Assembly: GCF_000760515.2 (NCBI RefSeq)
Contig: NW_013546323.1
Location: 1-34,874, forward strand
Direction of reading: 5' to 3'
Length of the DNA: 34,874 nucleotides
From: Mitosporidium daphniae
Lineage: Eukaryota > Microsporidia
Shown: positions 8,631 through 17,911 of the stretch, one piece after another
Layout: each line of letters starts with the position of its first letter
How positions within the stretch are numbered: the first letter of the stretch is position 1
Made by a program: the position numbers and the translations under genes
The notes under the pieces: generated by a model
Databases searched by the model: none
The model's input: only the letters and a program-made list of their open reading frames with translations
Told to the model about the DNA's origin: nothing

Positions 8631-9482
8631 CCGATCATTTTTAAAAGGCCTACTTTTTCAACGGCCAGTTTTAATCTCATTGGAATAGAAACGAAATTTG
8701 TTCGGACAATCAAATTTTCTTTATTTTGCCCTCTAAAAAAAGGACATATCCAGATGTGCTTATGCATTTGCAAGATGTTATGATTGCCTGAAATCACTTC
8801 CGGTTCTTGTTCTCAGTTGAGAGTTAACCTTATAAAGACGTTGAAGCGTTAAAAAATGGTAAATATTTTGGTTCATATTCCCGGACTTCAAGAATATTTT
8901 ATATCCGGGGTGTTTCTCTAGACATGCCGTGTTTATACAGCAGCTTATATCACGCTGTGTGTCCGATTTCTAAAAGCGACACTTGGTGTCTAGTCTATAC
9001 TCCCATTATTCCTACATTAGAGAACTTTAATCTCAAGCTGAAAAAACGGCTCCAATATCAAAAAAATCTCATCCCAAAACCGTATCATTAAAAAACTACT
9101 GATAACTCCAATATTTATAGTAACTTTCAACTGAATTAGACGTTTTCTTTCATACAGGACGGCATTTATTGGTGTCTTGAAAGATGTAGAATATGTACAA
9201 AGGTCAATTTAGACCTCATACACTGTCGGAACAGCTGGCCAAGTCCCGGCAAAAATAGAGCACGAGAATATACAGTCTCTAAACGTAATTGCAGGCATAT
9301 GAGTGGCTGAATTTATTTAAATCAGGATTAGGTAGCTGTGCCAGCCAATATGAATTAAATGTTTTATCCGAAACTGCAAAACAAACGGTATGTACCAATC
9401 ATTTCTGTGCTTCAAATGCATATCGCAGCCAATTAAATAAACATGCTAATGTATTTCAGCAAATCATTCGAATGCTTTTTTA
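8631..9482. other. 852-bp gene-poor region with weak coding fragments
   Basis: No gene here can be called with confidence. Fragments seen on the plus strand: a 55-codon ORF at 8924-9091 (starts MPCLYSSLYHAVC); a short open stretch near 9160 reading FIQDGIYWCLERCRIC, which recalls Cys-rich zinc-ribbon/FLYWCH modules of mobile elements but lacks enough context; an overlapping stretch VGTAGQVPAKIEHENIQSL; and an open stretch 9289-9483 without an ATG at its start, which contains good splice-like signals (GTATGT at 9388, GCTAAT..TTTCAG at 9459). These could be eroded gene remains or upstream exons of the next gene. Confidence 0.4.
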
Positions 9483-10844
9483 ATGAAACTCCGGTTTGCT
9501 GCGTTGACGACTGTGCTTGCTGCGGCTGTTACCATTGTCTTAGTATACACGCTAAAGGGGTATTTTGATAGCAGTTTTGATGAAGCTAGTGAGCTATCAA
9601 ATAATATTAAAGCCTCCTTTCTTCCTGATTCTCTTGCTCTATCGCGTTTAAAAACCAGCGGGAAACAAGATCTTAAAGATACTCTTTGTTTGGGGACTGC
9701 ATCCAGTAATTACAAAGAGCATCCTTCAAAGAAACCTTTTTTCATCATGGGGTCTGGAATAGCAATAGTTACTCTTTCTGCTTTACTGATCCATATTTTG
9801 CAATCAGATGAACCTGCTAACTCAGCTCAAGATCATAATTATATTTTAGCGTACGGATTCCTCATATTATTAGCTATACACTTTTTTACCCCGCTTCTCA
9901 ATATTTTGATATTTGGCCGAAAGAACTTGGTATTTGACCATAAGCTACTGGTTCGCATATATTTAGAGCGCTATTATGGGTTTATTGAGGCCATGAAAAA
10001 ACTCGAGCCTAGTAATCCCAATTCAAATCGTCCTAAAATTAACATACCGAACTTATTTGACGGGGTTAACGTTTTAGAGACGTATATAACTATTTTCCCC
10101 AACACCACGCAACTATTTCCGGACCCTTTATCATTTTCTGACACTGCATCACCAGAAACTTTGAAACTAATCAAAAATTTCCCACCAAACCTTGTCTACA
10201 ATATTCTTCAAGATTCTACATTCAAAAATCACTCGTTTCCTGAAAAATTTACAGGCTACAGACCCATCGGAGATGCCCAAAGCTATCAATTTTATTTCGT
10301 CATAATTTACGATGACCTGAAGTATTATCCGATTATAAATCTACACGTTAATGATATGGTCAATTCTTTTCTTTATAATTGCTCCCTTGATACACTTTTA
10401 AACCCTGAAGAGCGATTTATGCCCATCATAAATGGGACTAATACAGATATGTTGAAAGAAGCACAAAACTCTCTTAAAATTTTGCAATCGAGAACCTCAG
10501 AGGCGATTGCTTTGAGTCTTACTTTTCCAAAAAATACGACTGAAATTAAGAAGCTATATGACTCTGCTGAATTTGTCGCTGCCAGAAACTACTTGAAAAG
10601 GTTCTTGACTAAAGGTCCTATATCTTATAATATTCAACGTATATTATTTCGTAACCCTTTGCCCCAATATTATCCATACTCTCGTTTAGAGTTAAACCTA
10701 ATTGCTCCTGAAGAAGAATCTGTGATTAAGTATTATATGTCCTGGATTAATTCGACATTCGAGGAAATGGGTCAGGAATCTGCCGGGAATAAGTCTGGAA
10801 AGAGTCAGGAATCGGCGGGGAATAAATCCGGAAAAGGCCATTAA
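9483..10844 (+). CDS. Unknown membrane protein with Gln/Ser/Gly repeat tail, probably frame-broken
   Basis: I do not recognise this 453-aa protein. An N-terminal hydrophobic segment (about residues 5-26) is followed by a short loop and two more hydrophobic segments (about 85-108 and 122-147), then about 300 soluble residues with several N-glycosylation sequons. This suggests a membrane or endomembrane protein with a large extramembrane domain. The C-terminus enters two copies of an 11-residue repeat (GQESAGNKSGK) and then stops at GH. Downstream the same repeat type returns in the +1 frame for another 160 codons, so the stop looks like the result of a frameshift (a deletion or a sequence error) inside the array. 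Its start ATG directly follows the stop of a short upstream open stretch. No neighbour suggests a role. Possibly lineage-specific. Confidence 0.65.
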   Translation: MKLRFAALTTVLAAAVTIVLVYTLKGYFDSSFDEASELSNNIKASFLPDSLALSRLKTSGKQDLKDTLCLGTASSNYKEHPSKKPFFIMGSGIAIVTLSALLIHILQSDEPANSAQDHNYILAYGFLILLAIHFFTPLLNILIFGRKNLVFDHKLLVRIYLERYYGFIEAMKKLEPSNPNSNRPKINIPNLFDGVNVLETYITIFPNTTQLFPDPLSFSDTASPETLKLIKNFPPNLVYNILQDSTFKNHSFPEKFTGYRPIGDAQSYQFYFVIIYDDLKYYPIINLHVNDMVNSFLYNCSLDTLLNPEERFMPIINGTNTDMLKEAQNSLKILQSRTSEAIALSLTFPKNTTEIKKLYDSAEFVAARNYLKRFLTKGPISYNIQRILFRNPLPQYYPYSRLELNLIAPEEESVIKYYMSWINSTFEEMGQESAGNKSGKSQESAGNKSGKGH

Positions 10845-11319
10845 TCTGCAACGACATGAGCCTGGAAATGACCAGGGATCTGCCATTAATCTGCAACGAC
10901 ATGAGCCTGGAAATGGCCAGGGATCTGCCATTAGTCTGCAACGACATGAGCCTGGAAATGGCCAGGGATCTGCCATTAGTCTGCAACGACATGAGCCTGG
11001 AAATGGCCAGGGATCTGCCATTAGTCTGCAACGAAATGAGCCTGGAAATGGCCAGGGATCTGCCATTAATCTGCAACGACATGAGCCTGGAAATGGCCAG
11101 GGATCTGCCATTAGTCTGCAACGAAATGAGCCTGGAAAAGGTCAGGAATCTGCGGGGAGTGAGTCTGCAAAGGGTCAGGAATCTGCAGGGAATAAGTCTG
11201 GAAAGAGCCAGGAATCTGCAGGGAGTGATTCCGGAAAGGGGCAGGAATCTGTCATTAATCTGCCACGAAAGGACCAGCCTATAGCCCGCCCCACAAAAGC
11301 TGGGGCTAATATCCAGTAA
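10770..11319 (+). repeat. Compound tandem repeat array: 33-bp and 45-bp units
   Basis: Order: two 33-bp units (10770-10835, peptide GQESAGNKSGK), seven 45-bp units (10838-11152, peptide GNGQGSAINLQRHEP in the frame beginning at 10837), then about three more 33-bp units (11140-11238), overlapping the end of the last 45-bp unit, and a unique tail ending at a TAA at 11317-11319. Both unit lengths are multiples of three, so all six frames stay open for long distances; other-frame ORFs here have no meaning. Relative to the 45-bp consensus, 11 nt are missing at the 33/45 junction near 10837, which causes the frame break for the upstream gene. Confidence 0.92.
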
Positions 11320-11521
11320 AAGCTAACCCTAGCCTAAACTTTAACCTCAGACCAAAACTAAAGCGTAATTAAGTGGTTTTAATGTGCAAATTTGTATGCT
11401 GTATTTAGAAAATCTAGGCCTTTCAGAGTACTTCCACGTAATTGTATTTGCACGCGGACTAGTAAATCTCTGGATATAGCCTTAAATTTTAAATTTATAC
11501 ATTGCACACTAATTGCCATCA

Positions 11522-12751
11522 ATGAGCGACAACGGAATTACAGGAGCATCTCCGCAAGGCCGCATAGTTAAGATATGCCTTACTGGAGGGCCATGTGGTG
11601 GAAAGACATCGATACAAGTGGCATTATGCGATATGTTTGAGAATCTCGGCTGGAAAGTATTCAGAGTGCCTGAAACTGCGACCATCTTGCTTGGTGCCGG
11701 TGTTTCTTGGTACGACCTTACCGGTGAAGAAGCAAAGCTTTTTCAGATGCATCTTTTAAAAGTGATGCTTAACATTGAGGATACATTCACTTCTGTAGCT
11801 AGTTCTATGATCAAGCGTGGGCTGAACGTGCTCATTCTCTGCGACAGAGGCACTATGGATCCAGGTGCGTATATCCCGCGTCCAGAGTGGATCTCCATTC
11901 TTTCCGAACTAAATATGGATGAGTTGCTCCTCAGGGACCAAAGATACGATCTTGTGCTTCATCTTATGACGTCTGCCATTGGGGCAGAAAAGTTTTACAC
12001 AATGGCGACCAATGAAGCGCGATACGAAAGCCTGGAAAATGCCCGTGATGTTGACAGAGCCCTCGCAAATGCCTGGGTTGGGCACCCGAACTATGCACTA
12101 ATTGACAACTCTACCGATTTCGAGACGAAAAAATTGCGTGCATTCGAAGCAATCCTAACACGCGTCGGGCTGTCGGATACTCGTTTTGGTAAAGGAATTG
12201 TCAAGAAAAAGTACCTTCTCATGCCATCTGCAGCAACATCCGTAGATAAGGGGTTGGCTATCAAAACACCTGCCTCTTATGCGTCCATAGACGAGGCGGT
12301 GGTCTTTCCAGCAGAAATTTCGTTCAGAGACTTTGATGTGCGCCACGACTATTTGATTTCTACGGACGACTCGACCACCAGAATAAGAAGACGCGGCTTC
12401 TCTTCTTCCTCTTCGTATTCGATCACTCAGCAAAAGACTGTAAACGGCGAGCGCGTAGAAGTGCGAAGGATTCTTTCTCCAAAAGAATACGAGCTATTTT
12501 TGTCGCAAACGGATCCTTCCCATTGTCCTATCATCAAAAAACGCAGATGTTTCCTGTGGAAGGAGCGTTACTATCAGATAGATCTCTTTGAATCACCAAA
12601 TCCAGGGCTATTGCTTTTGGAGGCTTATGTTGTTCCCTCTCCAAACTGCACAACGGATAGCGAAAAAAAGGACCTTCCGCCTTTCCTTAATGTTTCCAAA
12701 GACATCACGGGCGAAAAGGCCTATTCTATGTTCCATCTTTCGAGCATCTAG
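11522..12751 (+). CDS. TTD14-like P-loop NTPase with C-terminal CYTH-like domain
   Basis: Single exon, 409 aa. The N-terminal half is a P-loop ATPase/kinase-like domain: Walker A GGPCGGKT at about residues 22-29, then GWKVFRVPETATILLGAG and a DRGTMDPGAY motif (NVLILCDRG) as the second nucleotide-site element. The C-terminal half, from about residue 270, has charged beta-strand patterns (IRRRGF..SYSITQQKT, VEVRRILSPKEYE, IKKRRCFLW, YYQIDLFE) fitting a CYTH/triphosphate-tunnel fold. This architecture is that of the TTD14 family, known from Drosophila as a GTP- and phosphoinositide-binding factor in TRPL trafficking and found widely in eukaryotes; its role here is not known. ATG 11522 is the first Met; the TTG at 11513 is not a start. 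Confidence 0.78.
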   Translation: MSDNGITGASPQGRIVKICLTGGPCGGKTSIQVALCDMFENLGWKVFRVPETATILLGAGVSWYDLTGEEAKLFQMHLLKVMLNIEDTFTSVASSMIKRGLNVLILCDRGTMDPGAYIPRPEWISILSELNMDELLLRDQRYDLVLHLMTSAIGAEKFYTMATNEARYESLENARDVDRALANAWVGHPNYALIDNSTDFETKKLRAFEAILTRVGLSDTRFGKGIVKKKYLLMPSAATSVDKGLAIKTPASYASIDEAVVFPAEISFRDFDVRHDYLISTDDSTTRIRRRGFSSSSSYSITQQKTVNGERVEVRRILSPKEYELFLSQTDPSHCPIIKKRRCFLWKERYYQIDLFESPNPGLLLLEAYVVPSPNCTTDSEKKDLPPFLNVSKDITGEKAYSMFHLSSI

Positions 12752-13031
12752 TTTTTAAAATTCACTCGAAATTCAATATCCATCCTCAACCCTAAATTAA
12801 AGTTTGGTACAAAGTAAAAGTTCGTACACTTGGCCCTGTCGCAAGTCGCACATAGCAACACCAATGAGAGGCTTGTCAATAAAAAGTTTTGATTTTTTGC
12901 TTCCCACTGCCTTTGGTCTCTGCAGCGGTAGGAGATTTTATCACGACACTGCCTATACCCGTTTATTTACTGGATAACTATCCATCCTTTCGTTTCCCTG
13001 GCCCACGCCCAAAAAGGCCGCCCTGATTAGA
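12752..13031. other. 280-bp intergenic region, TTD14-like / PRL
   Basis: Between two genes on the plus strand. I see no ORF or RNA gene. A pyrimidine-rich stretch (CCTTTCGTTTCCCTGG) lies about 40 nt before the PRL start and may be part of its promoter. Confidence 0.4.
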
Positions 13032-13683
13032 ATGCAAGAATCCACTGAAACCCGTTTCCCTACCGCTACCACCTCTCCATCTCCTTTGCTAAAGGGCTCG
13101 CAGCTTTCACCACAGCTTCGGTTGGTTAATCCGCCTTGCCTGATCGTTTATCGTGAGATGCGCTTTCTTCTGATGGATGCCCCTTCAGAGCTGACCGTGC
13201 CCCTTTACATCAAGGAGATGCATCGACACAATGTCACCGATCTTGTACGGGTATGTGAGCCGACATATAGCCGACCCACGGTCGAAGCATCTGGGATCAG
13301 AATGCATGTAAGGGCATTCATTTTTAACCCTCGTTTAGGATTGGATCTTTCCAGATGGTGCTGCGCCGCCAGGGGCTATCGTTCACCAATGGCTTGCCTT
13401 GTTGAAACGCACCTTTTCCTTGCACGCAGCCGACTCTTTAGAAGAGTATGATGAGGATACGACCAGATCTACCGTTGCTGTCCACTGTATTGCAGGTTTA
13501 GGACGCGCTCCTGTCCTGATTGCCATTGCACTCATTGAACACGGGATGGATCCTTTTGATGCTGTGCTTTTCATCCGCAGAAAGCGGCGGGGTGCTATTA
13601 ATCAGATGCAATTGAAGTTCTTGGAGACATACTACCACAGGCACAAGCGTGCAAAGACTGCTCCTCGGTGCAGCCTCATATGA
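13032..13683 (+). CDS. PRL-type (PTP4A) dual-specificity phosphatase with CaaX box
   Basis: Exons 13032-13307 and 13339-13683, joined across a 31-nt intron; 206 aa. Conserved PRL sequence: VRVCEPTYS, then GIRMH joined to [18 protein letters not shown] at the splice, and the active site [12 protein letters not shown] with Cys142 and Arg148 (CX5R; the Ala after the Arg, rather than Ser/Thr, is a PRL hallmark). Then [13 protein letters not shown]. It ends CSLI, a CaaX prenylation signal, so attachment to plasma or endosomal membranes is likely. PRLs act in growth control and bind CNNM magnesium transporters in animals. In the acid loop the usual PFDDG is FPDG, leaving one Asp as candidate general acid. 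The N-terminal 30 residues are Ser/Thr/Pro-rich and extra compared with human PRLs (173 aa). It is convergent with the hydrolase gene. Confidence 0.9.
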
Positions 13684-13785
13684 TCGCATAAACTTTATTT
13701 TTCAATTTGCGGTTTGATTGCTCTTGAGAAAGAGCCAGAGTAGTTTTTTACAAATAGCTTGAGAAATTTCTCGCCTTGATAACCG

Positions 13786-15518
13786 TTAAAGACTGGCACG
13801 TCCGTATGTTCCGAGCGCTGCCAATTTGCGCTTGAGGTCTCGCAGCGCTTTGCTGCGGGGTCGCCAACATGCATAGGCTAACACCATGGCATCGATTTCT
13901 TGTCTAATAATCGGGACGGCAAGCAACTTTGAATCTGTTACTAGTGCGTGCATCATCCACGGCACATGGTAATGATTCGGCTCTTCAGGAACCTCGAAGG
14001 GCACATACCTTGGAGCCTCCATTTTTGAACAAAGTGAATGCCCAATGATCTGGGCGGCGCTTTCATAAACCAATGGATCCGCATAAATGGAGGAATGACC
14101 ATTATCTCCATTGACGATAGACCCTGCGATCCATTCTGAAAGATAGACTAGCAAGCCATGGTCTGAGAATCCAGCATTCTTGATGGAAAGACAGAGTGTA
14201 AGCAATAATGGCAGGAACGAATCCCGTTCCTGGATCTCTTTTACATGATCGTGGCCATGCGACTGAGTAGAATGGTGATGGGCCACACCACTGCCCTCAA
14301 TGTAAAGTAGCCGAGTGATGTTCGGATGAAAGAGACCATACAGCGTAGAGGAGTATAGTGGGACCAGTTGGTCCATCCACGACCCCACTGCAATCACCCT
14401 TACACCCGCGTGCAGCAAACGGAGCAGTGCAGCTCGTAGACGCGCGGCCATTTCGGTAGCGGGAGACTTGGACACAATTTTGGGCACCTGGCTATCATCG
14501 GAACCGGTCACTGACGGAACCATAAATGGCGCATGCAGTTCGAAGAGCTCACGAGAACTTTCTGTTTCCATGTACTGTATGAGGATATTCTTCCCTATAC
14601 TCGTTTAGGCAATAAAGTTGATACCAAGCTGTGGAAAAGGTCCATGGAATATACCAGCCATCGCGACAAGCGTGATATTTTGTACCCCTGTCAAAGCACC
14701 CTCTGCATGCAGGCGTTCGAGAAGCAACGTTCCTACGGGGACGCCTTGCGAGTGTGCCACGACGATCAAGTCAGTAGACCTTTCGAGCGCTTCTTTTAGC
14801 GCGCTGTTTTGGACAAAGGCTTCCACGCGCTCCATGATGCGACCATGTCCATTAAGTGGGACCTTGATGAGAACGAAAGTGATATTCATACTTCGATGAC
14901 GATATGCTCATCCACACCTGTGTGACTTGATGTTTTTGTCATGTTATTGGTGATATGGCCTCTTCGCAGAGCTGCAGCCATTTGCGTAGTATAGAGCTCG
15001 GAAGAACACGGCATTCCAATAAGATTCTGCAGAATCTTTTGCGTAACCGCCCATCCATGGATGCCAACAATTGCGGTAACTCTTGCACCATTTAAAGGCT
15101 TAACGGTATCAACATGTCCGAGTTTTCGAGACGCTTTCTGCCTCATAATGTGGCGGATCCAATCTCTGTCCATCAGACGGCGAATCCATTGGGAGCCCCA
15201 TGCTGGAGGAGGGGGAGGAGGCTTCGATATTGATGCATACGCCAAAATTGACTCGAAGGTTGGAAGAACCCTACTGCTGCATGGAAATACTTTTGCCACT
15301 GGAAGGGCCATGCTATCTTCTGCTTTTTTGAAGCCGACTCCATCTCCTTTTGGCAAAGTCAAGACGTCCTCCGTGGGTGGGGTGTCTATTTTTTTCATGA
15401 TTTTGACCGATAAAGTAACGGCATCCTCTCCCTTTTCAGATTTAAGAAGGGCCCTAAGGCGCCCGCCCAGGCGGCGGAGGGCAGCTTCAGGTGGTCCCAT
15501 GGAGACCCACTGTGCCAT
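13786..15518 (-). CDS. Uncharacterised alpha/beta-hydrolase family protein (557 aa)
   Basis: Exons 15518-14892, 14862-14625 and 14594-13786; introns of 29 nt (ending CAAG) and 30 nt. After a poorly conserved 130-residue N-terminus come IVGIHGWAVTQKILQNLIG (with the HG oxyanion element), PLNGHGRIMERVEAF, the nucleophile elbow VVAHSQGVPVG (AHSQG), and MAGIFHGPFPQLGKNILIQY formed exactly at the second splice. Then a long C-terminal part with GVRVIAVGSWMDQLVPLYSS (putative acid Asp), LSIKNAGFSDHGLL and NGDNGHSSIYADP (putative His). The same order is found in a conserved fungal family of predicted lipase/hydrolase-fold proteins without known substrate. A His-rich insert (HHHSTQSHGHDH) is unusual. 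The serine-hydrolase chemistry is inferred from the motifs. The start is the first ATG; an upstream exon is not excluded. Confidence 0.78.
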
Positions 15519-15623
15519 TAGCTAACTTTACAATCGAATTTCTACAATTTAATCTGGCCGTTCTAATGAGACACTAACCCTAGAATTTTGAATGTTTGCC
15601 ACCAAAATCCTGTGCAGAGTTTG

Positions 15624-15823
15624 TCATAAAATAAGTGTCTAACTGCCAATTCCACAAAGACTTACCTTGATTGTAGTTCTCAAGTAAATAGCTCCATCAA
15701 AGTGCATTTGAATCTTATCTTCTGATACTGCCTCTTGCAAAACTCGTATTGTCCTACGATTATCCAAGATGCCATGTGGTATGTGCGCATATATGTGTCT
15801 CTTTAAAAGCCATGGAATAGTTC
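15624..15823 (-). CDS. Possible small two-exon gene fragment
   Basis: In the 404-bp gap between the hydrolase and eIF2B alpha, the minus strand has an open stretch 15823-15666 reading HIPHGILDNRRTIRVLQEAV, then SEDKIQMHFDGAIYLRTTIK, followed by a perfect GTAAGT donor, a 27-nt intron ending TTAG, and a short final exon (15638-15624, TLIL stop). The intron size and signals match the rest of the window. No in-frame ATG precedes it; an upstream acceptor (CACCAG at 15824) is possible, but I could not find a matching first exon. The function is unknown. It may be a real small gene with a missed first exon, or a decayed one. Confidence 0.35.
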
Positions 15824-15922
15824 CTGGTGTTTATCTTTATGTGGCAACTTTAAGTAGGATTTTGAGTTCTATATTAAATGGTGGGTTGAGATAAATCTTT
15901 GGAACAAACAATGACCAAGGCA

Positions 15923-17001
15923 CTAATAGTAAAATTTGATGAGCTCGTCGCTGACGCCAGATGGGGTGAGTACTCCGAGATCTGTAAAGAGCAAGGTTAT
16001 GTATGAAGGAGGGGTGTAATCGACTAACGGATAATCGTCGTGTGATGCAATAACCGAATTCCCGGTCACAAACCAGGGAGTCTTCTGTATGCCAGTGGAT
16101 GCCACGGGCTCAACAACATGCTTATCAACGTACCCATGGGTACCACCTTTTGTGATCTCCGAAGCAAGCAGTCGCGTAAGATCTTCCTGCCCCAGCGGAA
16201 ACAGTCGAACAAACTTGTACGATTCGGCCAGCGCATAAAACGGCTTATGTGCAGACTGTGCTAGCACGGCAATCTGGAAGCTTCCAACCTGGTTGACAAG
16301 GCCGCCATTCTCTACAACGCCCTCGGCACCAACCAACACCAGATCGACCTGGCTCATAAAGTAGCCCACGGCTGCGTCGAGAATCACTTGAGAAGGTATA
16401 TTTTTTGCCTGTAAATGGGCCTGCATTTCCCTTCTAAAAATAAGAACTTCCATGTAATGGCTTACCCATGGTTTCCTGGACGCGTTTCCGTCACAAAGAC
16501 AAAGAACCGACGGTCCTTGGAAGCCTCCTCCAGCAATTGAATGACGGCACGTGAATATGAATGAACCAGGATTTTGGAATTATCGGGAATGAATTGAAGC
16601 CCGTATGTGGATATTTTTTGGCGATGTGACGAGGAACTTTCCACGAAAGAATTGGCCCGCTGCACGAGCGACGTTTTAAACGCTTGGAAATCATCCTACA
16701 ATCAAAGGCAAGCGAGACTTACACCTGTGTCTTCCGAGGCCATCCGAGCTGCGAATCGAGAGAAAAGCTCGCACCCTGCGCGCACAGAGATCTTGCCCTT
16801 CAGGGCGCGCAAGAGCTCGCCTGTAAGTCGCTCCAGGGCAATGGTGAATTCAGCCATGGTGTTCTCCTCTAAACATAAAAGAATGGCAATACCAGATGAC
16901 TGGGAGATGTGTGTAATTAATGCCTTGATGATTGCCACTGGCGTTGCATAGTCTGGGAAGCTATGTAGGATTTCGTGGAAAGTTTCCACAATGCCAGGCA
17001 T
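15923..17001 (-). CDS. GCN3: Translation initiation factor eIF2B, alpha subunit
   Basis: Regulatory subunit of the eIF2B guanine nucleotide exchange complex in the cytosol; it senses phosphorylated eIF2. Exons 17001-16893, 16868-16723, 16695-16466 and 16433-15923; introns 24, 27 and 32 nt; 331 aa. Family sequence is continuous across the splices: CELFSRF, ILVHSYSRAVIQLLEEA, FVTETRPGNHGREMQAHLQ, VILDAAVGYFMSQVDLVLVG, AEGVVENGGLVNQVGSFQIA, KPFYALAESYKFVRLFPL, and the end DYTPPSYITLLFTDLGVLTP then SGVSDELIKFY. The 24-nt intron is a multiple of three with no stop; it is removed by analogy, because it shares its last ten bases (TTATGTTTAG) with a carrier-gene intron. A family-variable insert lies before VDYTPPS. 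It starts 28 nt after the stop of the cyclase gene upstream. Confidence 0.93.
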
Positions 17002-17029
17002 GGTGAAATTAAAAACGAAAATAAAAAAT

Positions 17030-17841
17030 TTATTTGCAGTGAAAAAGTGGACGGGTTGGCACTGCGTCAGCTCCGTCATAAATGGGCAGTACCTGGATTT
17101 GGAGCATGCCTCTAGTGCCGCTTGCAAAGGGCAGACTCTGGAGATGACACAGCTCCGTTATTGTTCTGTCCTGGCGCCCGGCCCAAAACGCCTCATGGCT
17201 CGCAAGGATTCCACCGTTGCATGCCCTATCCATAGAAGGGGCATCTGTCAGCAGACATTTTACACGTGGGAAAAGGGCCAGTATTTTTTTGATAGACTCC
17301 GCAGAGAAATATCTTTGCGGTTTGTCTTTGGGATAAGAACCATCTGGATACAGTGCAATGATGACTGCCTGTGCCGGGTCGCTCCCTGGCATATTTTCCT
17401 GGCTAGCAGGATTTGCATCACCATCATCATCACAATCATTATCACCAGCGGGTCCCGTATGTTCATCAAAGGGGATGTCGTCTGGTCCAAGTACAAGGTC
17501 GCCTTCGGGTCCAGCACTTGACGGCGTTAGCCTCAGAAATATCGCCGGGATCTTTTCCTTTGGGATAGCGGTGTCTATCCAATTGGTACGAGCCATGTAC
17601 TCCTCCGGATCTGGTAGGATGTGTGAAATCACCTCTGTGTGAGTTGTATGCAAATGTGGACTAAATGATATCAATTGACAATTCACAGAGGCGCCGGATT
17701 TTACGGAGCACAAAGGCGAAATTGAAAACAGCTCCAGGCTAGTTGGTTCAAGCTACGTTTAGAGAACAGCGTTACCTCTGCAAGATAACATTTTTGGGCC
17801 GCCAACTTTGAGATCCCATACGAAAGGTCAAATACCCTCAT
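17030..17841 (-). CDS. Cyclase / kynurenine-formamidase-like metal hydrolase
   Basis: Member of the cyclase family (PF04199), metal-dependent amide hydrolases that include bacterial kynurenine formamidase. Exons 17841-17776 and 17752-17030, split by a 23-nt intron, among the shortest here; 262 aa. It starts MRVFDLSYGIS, typical for the family. The metal-binding block reads SPHLHTTHTEVISH, matching H-x-G-T-H-x-D/E-x3-H with Thr in place of Gly. Later LLTDAPSMDRA...HEAFW and the final IQVLPIYDGADAVPTRPLF match the family's C-terminus. An acidic insert (DNDCDDDGD) sits in the middle. The substrate cannot be told from sequence; a role in tryptophan breakdown is only one option. It lies between eIF2B alpha and importin on the same strand. 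Confidence 0.75.
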
Positions 17842-17911
17842 GCTCGCTCACAAATGTTAAATTGAATTTAATTTTTGAATTGGGATGTTGTCGATTTTAA
17901 TGTGCAATAAC

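Noticed and set aside
8477-8797. Minus-strand 106-aa ORF at the GLE1 3' end
   Set aside because: It overlaps the conserved GLE1 domain and has no similarity I recognise.
9289-9483. 65-codon ORF just before the unknown membrane protein
   Set aside because: It begins with TTG, not ATG, has no recognisable sequence, and may be 5' leader or contain a 72-nt intron. Reported only as a trace.
10856-11284. Plus-strand ORF of MSLEMARDLPLVCND repeats, and two minus-strand repeat ORFs
   Set aside because: Repeat units that are multiples of three stay open in all frames. The frame shared with the upstream gene's peptide type is the meaningful one.
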